Shown piece after piece: positions 25,785 through 38,149 of a DNA stretch of 64,000 nucleotides. Each line of letters begins with the position of its first letter. The first letter of the stretch is position 1. The stretch spans positions 50,232,066 to 50,296,065 of the forward strand of contig OY759272.1 in assembly GCA_963662155.1 (NCBI GenBank), written 5' to 3'. A program made the position numbers and the translations under genes. This DNA comes from Lamellibrachia columna (Eukaryota > Annelida > Polychaeta > Sabellida > Siboglinidae). Below the pieces are notes generated by a model. The model was not told the DNA's origin. It saw nothing but the letters and a program-made list of their open reading frames with translations, and did no database searches.

Positions 25785-26322
25785 CTATCTTTAGAACCAC
25801 TGAAAGCACTTGAAGTCTGCCACACACTACATGGCATCCTATCTTTAGGACCACTGAAAGCACTGAAGTCTGCCACACACTGCATGGCATCCTATCTTTA
25901 GGACCACTAGAAGCACTTGAAGTCCACGGCACACTTCATGGCATCCTATCTTTAGGACCACTGGAAGCACTTGAAGTCCACGGCACACTGCATGGCATCC
26001 TATCTTTAGGACCACTGGAAGCACTTGAAGTCCGCGGCACACTGCATGGCATCCTATCTTTAGGACCACTGAAAGCACTTGAAGTCCACGGCACACTGTA
26101 TGGCATCCTATCTTTAGGACCACTGGAAGCACTTGAAGTCCACGGCACACTGCATGGCATCCTATCTTTAGGACCACTGGAAGCACTTGAAGTCCGCGGC
26201 ACACTGAATGGCATCCTATCTTTAGGACCACTGGAAGCACTTGAAGTCCACAGCACACTGCATGGCATCCTATCTTTAGGACCACTGAAAGCACTTAAAG
26301 TCCGTGGCACACTGCATGGCAT
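25785..26322. repeat. 54-bp minisatellite, right block, about 10 copies
   Basis: Same family as 24950-25230, but most copies have CACTTGAAGTCC and CGGCACACTG instead of GTCTGCCACACAC. Fifty-four is a multiple of three, so long minus-strand frames are open. Confidence 0.95.
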
Positions 26323-26870
26323 GATCATTTAAGTGAAGACCTTACAACAGGCCTACAACTGAACTGACTGCTCAAAGCCCACTGCCCACTGCTCACAGCC
26401 CACTGCTCACAGCCCACTGCCCACAGCCCACTGGCCAGACTACTCACAACTACAGATCGTTTCACTGTATAAAATTTGCATTATTTTTGAAAACCACAAT
26501 CATTCAACCTTTAACAATGCACTCAAACATTAACAATATGGCATGGGCAAGCAAAATGTGCAAACAATTGCAAATTATATATAATAAGTAACAAATAATA
26601 TATATCTGAGTCTGATAAGGCATATTAGATGGAACAATATATATCAATGTGAATAAATTGTGAGAGAAGTTGTTCCTATGAAAATCCTTGTGATAAATGA
26701 CAGCCATTGTTGACGTTCAGTTATTACCCATAATCGCTTATGCTGTCTGCTGGGATAAACCTCAGAACACAAGACTTGGTAACAAATACAAGTGAAACTA
26801 AATCTAGTTATTAAATGTCTCTACTTGACAGTCCACACCTTCGCTTCAAAGACAAACAAGATCATTTAAC
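26323..26870. other. mostly unique sequence
   Basis: A few CAGCCCACTGCCCA copies lie at 26375-26435. The rest is AT-rich and unassigned. Three copies of a 33-36-bp unit (GTGTTGACACCAAGAAACAT) follow at 26877-26990. Confidence 0.6.
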
Positions 26871-27094
26871 AGCACACATTGACCGTGGTGTTGACACCAA
26901 GAAACATCTCACACTAACCGTGGTTTTGACACCAAGAAACATCTCATACACTGACCGTGGTGTTGACACCAAGAAACATCTCACAAAGACAAAGTGTACG
27001 GCGCTACAAACAGGGACCAGTGGAAGACTGTTATAGTGTCTTGAGACAGGACAGTCAGTGACAGAGATCTACAGCTAATTATAGACAGGTCTGA

Positions 27095-29440
27095 TTGTGC
27101 AACACTAACCAAACACAAGAGACCAGTGACACGGCCCAACAACACGAACCAAACACAAGAGACCAGTGACACGGCCCAACAACACGAACCAAACACAAGA
27201 GACCAGTGACACGGCCCAACAACACGAACCAAACACAAGAGACCAGCGACACGGCCCAACAACTCGAACCAAACACAAGAGACCAGCGACACGGCCCAAC
27301 AACACGGATCAAACACAAGAGACCAGCGACACGGCCCAACAACACGGATCAAACACAAGAGACCAGCGACATGGCCCAACAACACGGATCAAACACAAGA
27401 GACCAGTGACATGGCCGAACAACACGGATCAAACACAAGAGACCAGCGACATGGCCCAACAATACGGATCAAACACAAGAGACCAGCGACATGGCCCAAC
27501 AATACGGATCAAACACAAGAGACCAGCGACATGGCCCAACAACACGGATCAAACACAAGAGACCAGCGACATGGCCGAACAACATGGATCAAGCACAAGA
27601 GACCAGCGACATGGCCCAACAATACGGATCAAATACAAGAGACCAGTGACATGGCCCAACAACACGGATCAAACACAAGAGACCAGTGACATGGCCCAAC
27701 AACACGGATCAAACACAAGAGACCAGCGACATGGCCCAACAATACGGATCAAATACAAGAGACCAGTGACATGGCCCAACAACATGGATCAAACACAAGA
27801 GACCAGTGACATGGCCCAACAACATGGATCAAACACAAGAGACCAGCGACATGGCCCAACAATACGGATCAAATACAAGAGACCAGTGACATGGCCCAAC
27901 AACATGGATCAAACACAAGAGACCAGTGACATGGCCCAACAACACGGATCAAACACAAGAGACCAGTGACACGGCCGAACAACACGAATCAAACACAAGA
28001 GACCAGCGACATGGCCCAACAACACGGATCAAACACAAGAGACCAGTGACACGGCCGAACAACACGGATCAAACACAAGAGACCAGCGACATGGCCCAAC
28101 AACACGGATCAAACACAAGAGACCAGTGACATGGCCGAACAACATGGATCAAACACAAGAGACCAGCGACATGGCCCAACAATACGGATCAAATACAAGA
28201 GACCAGTGACATGGCCCAACAACATGGATCAAACACAAGAGACCAGTGACATGGCCCAACAACACGGATCAAACACAAGAGACCAGTGACAATGCCGAAC
28301 AACACGGATCAAACACAAGAGACCAGCGACATGGCCCAACAACATGGATCAAACACAAGAGACCAGTGACATGGCCCAACAACATGGATCAAATACAAGA
28401 GACCAGTGACACGGCCGAACAACACGGATCAAACACAAGAGACCAGCGACATGGCCCAACAACACGGATCAAACACAAGAGACCAGCGACATGGCCCAAC
28501 ACCACGAACCAAACACAAGATACCAGTGACAAGGCCCAACTACATGGCTCAAGTGCAAGAGACCAGCGACATGGCCTAGCAACACGGATCAAATACAAGA
28601 GACCAGTGACATGGCCCAACAACACGGATCAAACACAAGAGACCAGCGACATGGCCTAGCAACATGGCTCAAATGCAAGAAACCAGCGACATGGCTTAAT
28701 AACACGGATCAAACACAAGAGACCAGCGACATGGCCTAGCAACACGGCTCAAATGCAAGAAACCAGCGACATGGCTTAATGACACGGATCAAACACAGGA
28801 GACCAGTGACACGGCTTAATAACACGGATCAAACACAAGAGACCAATGACATGGCCCAGCGACATGGCATAGCAACACGCTTCATATGCAAGAAACCAAG
28901 AGACCAGTGACATGGCCCAACAACACGGATCAAACACAAGAGACCAGCGACATGGCCCAACAACACGGATCAAAGACAAGAAACCAGTGACACGGCCCAA
29001 CAACATGGATCAAACACAAGAGGCCAGCGACATGGCCCAACACCTTGAACCAAACACAAGATACCAGTGACATGGCCCAACAACACGGATCAAACACAAG
29101 AGACCAGTGACATGGCCCAACAACACGGATCAAACACAAGAGACCAGCGACATGGCCCAACAACGCGGATCAAATACAAGATACCAGAGACATGGCCCAA
29201 CAACACGGATCAAACACAAGAGACCAGTGACATGGCCCAACAACACGGATCAAAAACAAGAGACCAGTGACATGGCCCAACAACACGGCTCAAATGCAAG
29301 AAACCAGCGACATGGCCCAACAACACAGACCAAACGCAAGAGACCAGTGACACGGCCTAATAACACAGACCAAACACAAGAGACCAGCGACACGGCCTAA
29401 CAACACGGACCAAACATAAGAGACCAGTGACTTGGCCAAG
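27095..29440. repeat. 40-bp minisatellite, about 58 copies
   Basis: The unit contains CAAACACAAGAGACCAG(C/T)GA and ATGGCCCAACAACACGGATC. Divergence rises towards 28.5-29.4 kb. Forty bp cycles through all three frames, giving open frames with TRDQRHGP and TSDMAQQHG repeats (267 codons at 27166); I treat these as non-genic. Confidence 0.97.
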
Positions 29441-29679
29441 AACCAAATTGTGTTTGGTCATGTTTCACTTCAAATGCTCCAACTAATCAATTGGCAGCGA
29501 GACTAATGAAGCTCCCGAGACCACCACAATGAACCACAGCCAACTGACCCACCCTTGATTATCACCACCCATATGTATAGTGTATACATGGAACTAAGAC
29601 TGAGAGAAACAGAGGCCACAGTGTTCACCATCAATAGTAATATCACAACTACGTTGAGGCAAATTGACTTGGAGCACAA

Positions 29680-30535
29680 CAGGCAGTCACACACACAACA
29701 GGCAGTCACACACACAACAGGCAGTCACACACACAACAGGCAGTCACACACACAACAGGCAGTCACACACACAACAGGCAGTCACACACACAACAGGCAG
29801 TCACACACAACAGGCAATCACACACACAACAGGCAGTCACACACACAACAGGCAGTCACACACACAACAGGCAGTCACACACACCACAGGCAGTCACACA
29901 CACAACAGGCAGTCACACACACAACAGACAGTCACACACACAACAGGCAGTCACACACACAACAGGCAGTCACACACACAACAGGCAGTCACACAAACAG
30001 GCAGTCACACACACAACAGGCAGTCACACAAACAGGCAGTCACACACACAACAGGGAGTCACACACACAACAGGCAGTCACACACACAACAGGCAGTCAC
30101 ACACACAACAGGCAGTCACACACACAACAGGCAGTCACACACACAACAGGCAGTCACACACACAACAGGCAGTCACACACATAACAGGCAGTCACACACA
30201 CAACAGGCAGTCACACACAACAGGCAGTCACACACACAACAGGCAGTCACACACACCACAGGCAGTCACACACACAACAGGCAGTCACACACAACAGGCA
30301 ATCACACACACAACAGGCAGTCACACACACAACAGGCAGTCACACACACAACAGGCAGTCACACACACAACAGGCAGTCACACACATAACAGGCAGTCAC
30401 ACACACAACAGGCAGTCACACACACAACAGGCAGTCACACACACAACAGGCAGTCACACACACAACAGGCAGTCACACACACACACAACAGGCAGTCACA
30501 CACACCACATCACACACACAACAGGCAGTCCTACA

Positions 30536-30603
<68 letters not shown>

Positions 30604-30690
30604 CACATGCACACACACACAACAGGCAGTCACACACACAACAGGCAGTCACACACACAACAGGCAGTCACACACACAACAGACAGTCAC
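29680..30690. repeat. 17-bp minisatellite, about 55 copies, with a GCAC microsatellite
   Basis: The unit is ACACACAACAGGCAGTC. A pure (CGCA)n run of about 17 repeats interrupts it at 30535-30605. Confidence 0.97.
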
Positions 30691-31060
30691 GCACGCATGC
30701 GCGTGCGCGCGCATGCATGCACACATACAACTACATAGAGGTGGATCATATCAAGAAAGTGCTGAAAGCAAACGGTTACAAAACTTGGATGTTTAACATG
30801 ACGCAACGAGGAGAAAGAAGGAGAACAAGATTACCACCCAAGGAAACGTCCCAGATGGCAAGTGGACAAGGAAGCCATTGGCTAATTGAGAGTCCAACAA
30901 TTTTTCTGTAATATTTGTAAAACAAATTAACATATTCACACTGATGGCATTTCCACATTGTGAAGGTAGTTTATTCTATTCATTTATTATCCTCTGTGAG
31001 AATGAGTGCTTTCTGATATATAATCTACACTGATCTTTCACTAGATTTAACAAGATAAGG

Positions 31061-31430
31061 GGGAAATTATGGTAGGGTTAATAGATATATATTTAGGGCA
31101 CCATAGGGCACCACACAGTATTTAATTACCCCCTAGAGGGCCAGGAGTTGTGTATACCATAAAGCAATAATCACGATGTAAGGGAGGCACTCTGTATAAA
31201 AAGAGGTGACAGGAGGCCTGAGGTCTTCTTCCAGGTGAGTGTTGGATTGTGTGGAAGACAACATATATGCCCGGGCTGGGTCTATTTTATAAGTCATGTA
31301 TTTTACCAGATGTTGAGCATATATTTGTTGTAATAAATTGCTGTGCAAATTGGATTTACTGCGTGGTCTTACTCAAAAGAGAACGGAGATAGTAGCCATA
31401 AGTGGTTGTATTCAATCTAACCCTCTATTG
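31061..31430 (+). mobile_element. insertion in the LINE, possibly a solo LTR
   Basis: This segment replaces part of the LINE. In plus orientation it has CTGTATAAAAAGAGG (about 31191) and, some 130 bp later, GTAATAAATTGC, a spacing like the TATA box and poly(A) signal of an LTR. I could not find clean TG/CA ends or a target duplication, so the identity is tentative. Confidence 0.3.
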
Positions 31431-31888
31431 GCTTTTCCCCATTACAGCCATTACTGAAATGGGAGCAGTATGTTGTTTATCACCATAATTGTTAACCTTT
31501 CTAACCACTTTTGTGTCATCTGCAAATTTTAGTACATTGCTTGTTATATTATCGTCCAAGTCATTGATATAAATTCAGAATAATAAAGGTCCTAATACTG
31601 ATCCTTGTGGTACCCCACTCAAAACTGATTTCCAATTTAAAACCTCCCCATCTACTACAAAAGGCTGTCTTCTGTCATTCAGCCATTGTTCTATCCAGTT
31701 GATTATACCATTCACGTTACCTTGGGCTTTCAATTTAAGTAGTAATCTTTGATGTGGCATTTGTCAAAAGCTTTCTGAAAATCTAAGTATAATAATATTT
31801 ACTGGTTATCCCTCATCTATCCACTTAGTGATTTATTCCAAAAGACATAACATATTTGTTAAGCATGACCATGGTTTTAGGAATCCAT

Positions 31889-32650
31889 GTTAATAATAAT
31901 AATAATAATATTATATGAAATACTTCTATTGCGCTAAAATCCTCGGGGACCCAAGCTCGGCAGCGCACCAAAACAAAAGGGGTTAAGCAGTTCATAATCG
32001 ATAAGTAGTTCCAGTTGTAAACAGTTGGATTGGTACACTGGGGAGCTATGGAGGATAAGCAAGTTTAAACAGTTGGATTTTTAGTTTATGACGAAATGTT
32101 GTTATATTTTCTACAGACTTAACACTAACAGGGAGCGAGTTCCACAGACTTAACACTAACAGGGAGCGAGTTCCACAGACTTAACACTAACAGGGAGCGA
32201 GTTCCACAGACTTAACACTAACAGGGAGCGAGTTCCACAGACTTAACACTAACAGGGAGCGAGTTCCAGACTTAACACTAACAGGGAGTGAGTTCCACAG
32301 ACTTAACACTAACAGGGAGCGAGTTCCACAGACATAACACTAACAGGGAGCGAGTTCCACAGACTTAACACTAACAGGGAGCGAGTTCCACAGAGTTGGT
32401 GCAGCAGGTGAAGAAACTCTAGTTGCGACATGTCGATTGGGAACGTAATGTCGATTAGAATTACATAATCGAAGCTATCTGGGCTGTCTTGCAGGAGTGA
32501 GCAGTGAATGTAAATATGCTGGTTGCTTGGATGAAAGTGCTTGACAGTTAACTGTACAGATCTTAAAAATAATGAGTTATCGGACAGGGAACCAATGCAA
32601 TGATTTAAGAAAAGTAGAGTTGACAGTCTTGTTATTAATAATATTATGTG
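31889..32650 (-). mobile_element. L2-like LINE 3' end, nested in the CR1-like LINE
   Basis: The minus strand from about 32620 reads LHWFPVR, then AYLHSLLTPARQPR, SSPAAPTLWNSLP (about 32410-32385), FRHKLKIQLFKLAY (about 32090-32050) and CAAELGSPRIL just before the 3' tail of TTA/ATT triplets (31915-31889). This order is the characteristic C-terminal part of L2/CR1-group LINE ORF2 proteins. It is 5' truncated, with several stops. It lies between the two halves of the older LINE's reverse transcriptase. Confidence 0.78.
32110..32396. repeat. 31-bp minisatellite inside the L2-like LINE, about 9 copies
   Basis: The unit contains CTTAACACTAACAGGGAGCG. It repeats the stretch coding LWNSLPVSVKS of the LINE. 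Confidence 0.95.
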
Positions 32651-33770
32651 TGTGCATGAAACTGATGATGATGACGATGGTCACAACTGACATCAGCAGC
32701 ATCATATTGATGATCTCAAGAAATATGTAAATTGCATGAAACATGGTTAAAAAAAGAAGAAGTTGGCATATTTTCTAACCATTATTATACATGGTACTGA
32801 AAAAAACTGTTTAAAGTATTAACATTTCTCTACAATGGCTTGCTTGGTGTACCCCCAGTGAGCTCCAGTTAGGTATTAATGAAATGTGGAATATAAATGT
32901 AAATGCTATATACTATGATAATGCAAATTTTATTTGTAAATTGGTGGTAATAATGAGAAATTTTAATAATGACGCTGTTTTAAATAAGGAAGAACGTAAC
33001 GAGATAATGTGACAGTGATGCTGTTTTAAATAAGGAAGAACGTAATGAGAGATTGTAACAGTGACATTGTTTTAAATAAGGAAGAACATAATGAGAGATT
33101 GTAACAGTGACATTGTTTTAAATAAGGAAGAACATAATGAGAGATTGTAACAGTGACACTGTTTTAAATAAGGAAGAATGTAATGAGCGATTGTAACAGT
33201 GACACTGTTTTAAATAAGGAAGATCGTAATGAGATAATGTAACAGTGACACTGTTTTAAATAAGGAAGAACGTTATGAGCGATTGTAACAGTGACATTGT
33301 TTTAAATAAGGAAGAACATAATGAGAGATTGTAACAGTGACATTGTTTTAAATAAGGAAGAACATAATGAGAGATTGTAACAGTGACACTGTTTTAAATA
33401 AGGAAGAATGTTATGAGCGATTGTAACAGTGACGCTGTTTTAAATAAGGAAGATCGTAATGAGATAATGTAACAGTGACACTGTTTTAAATAAGGAAGAA
33501 CGTTATGAGCGATTGTAATAGTGACGCTGTTTTAAATAAGGAAGAACGTAATGAGAGATTGTAACACTGATGCAGTTTTAAATAAGGAAGAATGTAATGA
33601 GAGATTGTAACAGTGACGCTGTTTTAAATAAGGAAGAACGTAATGCTGTGATTTCATATCTCAGCACAATATAATTTGTTTTCTAGATGCTATTTCTAAC
33701 TTATAATTTGGTTAATATGTACATGTTTGTGGATCTTGAGTCCAAATAAAGATGATAATAATAATAATAA
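32651..33770. other. inserted sequence with a 46-bp minisatellite
   Basis: About 15 copies of a 46-bp unit (TGTTTTAAATAAGGAAGAAC) lie at 32975-33655. The segment ends with AAATAAAGATGATAATAATA, which resembles the 3' end of a plus-strand retroelement, just before the older LINE resumes. Confidence 0.75.
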
Positions 33771-34195
33771 CGAGGAACTCCACCATATGGTCTTTCATTA
33801 ACCTTTCTAATAATTTACAAATCACTGACGTTAAACTCACTGGTCTGTAATTCTCTGACTTATTTCTCGAACCCTTTTTAAATAGTGGTATGATGTTTGC
33901 TTCTTTCCATTCAAAAGGAACCACTCCCTCTTTTAATGACAAGTTGAATACTCTTGCAAGTGGTACACTGATTTGTTCTACTGTTTCCATTAGTAGTTTT
34001 GGCAGAATTCCATCCACTCCCGGTGATTTATTATTCTCCATTGCCTTTATTTTATTAGCTACCATTCCTGGAGTTACAATTAACTGCCCTAAATAGTCTG
34101 ATTTAGCCTCCTGAAATTTAGCATCTGGAACTAGTAATGAACTAATATCCTATGGTAAACACTGAACTGAAGTAACCATTTAGGTCTTCCACCAT

Positions 34196-34974
34196 AAAGT
34201 AACTATGTGTCTCCTAGTTGTCACTAAGATGACATTGCTGCAACTAGTGTCATTAAGATGACATTGCTGCAACCAGTGTCACTAAGATGACATATATGTA
34301 ACTAGTGTCACTAAGATGACATCGCTGCAGTGTCACTAAGGGTTAACCATCAAATGTCTGTAGTCAGTCTAAAATTCTCTTCCATTCAATCATAATATTC
34401 GTAATATAATATAGGTAATATACGTAAGTAAAATCGTAAAGGGAAAATATGCACCTAAATTTAATAAAATACTTCTCACATCAGTATTTGATGAGTTATG
34501 CGTATAATGGTCTGTCTTGTCATACGACTGTTGGGACATCTGGACCCAAGAAGGCTTCACAAGTAGACTCTCCCTACCTCAACATCAAACAGGGAGAACC
34601 AGCGTAAATGAATTAGAGAGTGGCATTAATATTCTACTGAGTAAAGCACCCATTTCTTCAACGGCCACAGACACTGGCACTGGCGATGGCAGGATCTGCT
34701 ACTAACTAGTACATGGAGGAAATACACTGCCTGACGACTATAGAAACAATTTAATATTTGAAGTAGGGCAGAAAAACAACACAAGTAAGACACAAGACAA
34801 ATAATGCAAACCTTGGCAAGAGTTGGTCTGCTGCAGTCAGCCTCTAAGGTTCCCACGGTGTCCTATATACTAATGTAATGTGCCAACTAAAGCCTGCTGA
34901 GCCACAGGTGAGGCGGGCAGTGGCACATGAAGGGTTAATGTTGTTTATGAGGGCTGTTGGAGATGGAGGCTGAA
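34196..34974. other. mostly unique intronic sequence
   Basis: Four copies of a 30-31-bp unit (GTGTCACTAAGATGACAT) lie at 34215-34345. The plus-strand open frame 34517-34705 has unremarkable composition and no family I recognise. Confidence 0.5.
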
Positions 34975-36680
34975 GTAGTGATGAGCTGTGATAGTGGCTG
35001 TCACTGCCACACACCCTGTGATAGTGGCTGTCACTGCCACACACACTGTGATAGTGGCTGTCACTGCCACACACCCTGTGATAGTGGCTGTCACTGCCAC
35101 ACACCCTGTGATAGTGGCTGTCACTGCCATGACACACTGTGATAGTGGCTGTCACTGCCACACACCTGTGATAGTGGCTGTCACTGCCACGCACACTGTG
35201 ATAGTGGCTGTCACTGCCACAGAAACACTGTGATAGTGGCTGTCACTGCCATGACACACTGTGATAGTGGCTGTCACTGCCACACACACTGTGATAGTGG
35301 CGGTCACTGCCACACACACTGTGATAGTGGCTGTCACTGCCATGACACACTGTGATAGTGGCTGTCACTGCCAAGACACAATGTGATAGTGGCTGTCACT
35401 GCCAAGACACAATGTGATAGTGGCTGTCACTGCCATGACACACTGTGATAGTGGCTGTCACTGCCAAGACACAATGTGATAGTGGCTGTCACTGCCAAGA
35501 CACAATGTGATAGTGGCTGTCACTGCCAAGACACACTGTGATAGTGGCTGTCACTGCCAAGACACAATGTGATAGTGGCTGTCACTGCCATGACACACTG
35601 TGATAGTGGCTGTCACTGCCAAGACACAATGTGATAGTGGCTGTCACTGCCAAGACACACTGTGATAGTGGCTGTCACTGCCAAGACACAATGTGATAGT
35701 GGCTGTCACTGCCATGACACACTGTGATAGTGGCTGTCACTGCCATGACACACTGTGATAGTGGCTGTCACTGCCAAGACACAATGTGATAGTGGCTGTC
35801 ACTGCCAAGACACAATGTGATAGTGGCTGTCACTGCCAAGACACAATGTGATAGTGGCTGTCACTGCCACGGCACAATGTGATAGTCGCTGTCACTGCCA
35901 AGACACACTGTGATAGTGGCTGTCACTGCCAAGACACACTGTGATAGTGGCTGTCACTGCCAAGACACAATGTGATAGTGGCTGTCACTGCCAAGACACA
36001 ATGTGATAGTGGCTGTCACTGCCAAGACACACTGTGATAGTGGCTGTCACTGCCAAGACACACTGTGATAGTGGCTGTCACTGCCAATACACAATGTGAT
36101 AGTGGCTGTCACTGCCATGACACACTGTGATAGTGGCTGTCACTGCCAAGACACACTGTGATAGTGGCTGTCACTGCCATGACACACTGTGATAGTGGCT
36201 GTCACTGCCAAGACACACTGTGATAGTGGCTGTCACTGCCAAGACACACTGTGATAGTGGCTGTCACTGCCAAGACACAATGTGATAGTGGCTGTCACTG
36301 CCAAGACACAATGTGATAGTGGCTGTCACTGCCATGACACACTGTGATAGTGGCTGTCACTGCCAAGACACACTGTGATAGTGGCTGTCACTGCCATGAC
36401 ACACTGTGATAGTGGCTGTCACTGCCAAGACACACTGTGATAGTGGCTGTCACTGCCAAGACACAATGTGATAGTGGCTGTCACTGCCAAGACACAATGT
36501 GATAGTGGCTGTCACTGCCATGACACACTGTGATAGTGGCTGTCACTGCCATGACACACTGTGATAGTGGCTGTCACTGCCAAGACACACTGTGATAGTG
36601 GCTGTCACTGCCAAGACACACTGTGATAGTGGCTGTCACTGCCAAGACACACTGTGATAGTGGCTGTCACTGCTACAACA
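34975..36680. repeat. 31-bp minisatellite, about 55 copies
   Basis: The unit contains GTGATAGTGGCTGTCACTGC. The spacer alternates between AAGACACAAT, AAGACACACT and ATGACACACT. The unit holds an imperfect dyad, GTGATAG...CTGTCAC. Confidence 0.97.
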
Positions 36681-37379
36681 CACGGCTCTTGCACTTGTTC
36701 ATCTCGTATCAGTCATTGATCAAGTCAGCCAGCTCCGACACAATTCACCGGTGGAAAATAGTTTCCTCCGCTGCCAACCTCATGCACTTGTTGCCATGGC
36801 AACCACATTTTCAGAGTAATACAAAAATAGCCGTGATTAATGGTGGAGAGCGGCGGGAAGAGAAACCATGGGATGTGACCATTGTGTAATGGACATGGGA
36901 AGGGGGAGGGGTGGAGGATGTAGGGAGAGGAGGGGGAAAGTATCACCCAACACTAAGCAGTGGAAGATGGCCCATTAACATAACAATTGTGATCTTCAAC
37001 CATTCAACAATCACAAAATTAAGGACATTAATTGTGCTTCTTTCTCCACTGCTACTTGCTAATTATATTAACAAATTTGTCCTCTGATATTAATTTCTTT
37101 CTCTCATAATAGTGCACTCCATCACACTCACACAGTTGTTGGTTCAAATGTTGTAGATTAATCTAGAAACAAATTGCTTCATGACTGGTTCAGAGATCTC
37201 CTGGGTCTCATAAAGTAAACAAGAAGCTTCCATCTCGATCGCCTCAGCAGCCACAGGCAGCCACAGGCAGCTAGCTTCACTCTGGCGTCATGTCTACAGC
37301 CTCAATGAGAAACAACAGTCAGGGCCACAGTGACGACAACCTTCTCTTGATTTCTCTGAAGATGACAATGATGGGTGTC
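36681..37379. other. unique intronic sequence
   Basis: Includes a purine-rich tract (36895-36940) and two CAGCCACAGG copies (37250-37270). No exon or element was recognised. Confidence 0.5.
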
Positions 37380-37745
37380 TTCATGAGGACTGTAACTGTG
37401 GTGACAGTGGCGCGGGTGACGGTGGCGCGGGTGACGGTGGCACGGGTGATGGTGGTATGGGTGATGGTGGTGTGGGTGACGGTGGTGTGGGTGATGGTGG
37501 TGTGGGTGACGGTGATGTGGGTGATGGTGGTGCGGGAGATGGTGGTCAGGTGACGGTGGTGCGGGTGACGGTTGTATGGGTGATGGTGGTGCGGGTGACT
37601 GTGGTATAGGTGACGGTGGTATGGGTCATGGTGGTGCGGGTGATGGTGGTGCGGGTGACGGTGGTATAGGTGACGGTGGTGTGGGTGATGGTGGTGCGGG
37701 TGATGGTGGTATGGGTGATGGTGGTGCGGGTGACGGTGCGGGTCA
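37380..37745. repeat. degenerate GGTGATGGTGGTGCG repeat
   Basis: Three-base-phased GGT/GGG/GAC words in 15-bp and longer units. Frames on both strands are open (GDGGAGDGG on plus, TRTTITHTT on minus). G-rich on the plus strand. Confidence 0.93.
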
Positions 37746-37869
37746 TGACAGTGTCAACATAATATATTTATTTATTTCGTACTACAATGTGTATAATTCA
37801 GTCAAAACATGTTTACTGGGGACATAAGACAGGGAGCTGTGAGAGCAACGCGTCTTTGATTAAAAAGAA

Positions 37870-38060
37870 GTGCTACACGCATTCTCTATATTGTACAACA
37901 CATTCTCTATATTGTACAACACATTCTCTATATTGTACAACACATTCTCTATATTGTACAACACAGCCTTTGTAAATGAAACTTCTCTATATTGTACAAC
38001 ACAGCCTTTGTAAATGAAACTTCTCTATATTGTACAACACAGCCTTTGTAAATGAAACTT
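37870..38060. repeat. two interlocked short tandem repeats
   Basis: Four copies of CATTCTCTATATTGTACAAC are followed by three copies of a longer unit that adds CAGCCTTTGTAAATGAAACT. Confidence 0.95.
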
Positions 38061-38149
38061 TGTTTAATAGTTTCTTATCCATCCTCATCTTCACCTTTCT
38101 TGATGGTGGTTTTGAATAAGATTATAAAAATAATTAGTGTTCGTATTAC

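Larger units (their letters stand above)
30815..34195 (-). mobile_element. CR1-like LINE remnant, interrupted by later insertions
   Basis: On the minus strand, from high to low coordinates, come DLNGYFSSVF and SSLLVPDAKFQEAKSDYLG (about 34190-34090), KAMENNKSPGVDGI, EWKEANIIPLFKKGSRNKSE and NYRPVSLTSVICKLLERL (34065-33785). After an insertion come HGFLKPWSCLTNML (about 31880), NDRRQPFVVDGE, SGVPQGSVLGPLLF (about 31615-31575) and KFADDTKVVRKVNN (about 31530-31490). After a second foreign stretch comes the C-terminal INEWNKL region with the 3' tail (31050-30815, including TTGTTGGACTCTCAATTAGC). Stops interrupt the frame and the middle of the C-terminal part is missing. It belongs to the same family as the copies at 1-124, 55789 and 57608. 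Confidence 0.85.

Noticed and set aside
27166..27969. 267-codon TRDQRHGP repeat protein
   Set aside because: The 40-bp unit cycles frames; all three frames give the same peptide in rotation and there is no non-repeat domain.
34517..34705. Possible small plus-strand gene (62 codons)
   Set aside because: No splice partners, no family resemblance and a length expected by chance.
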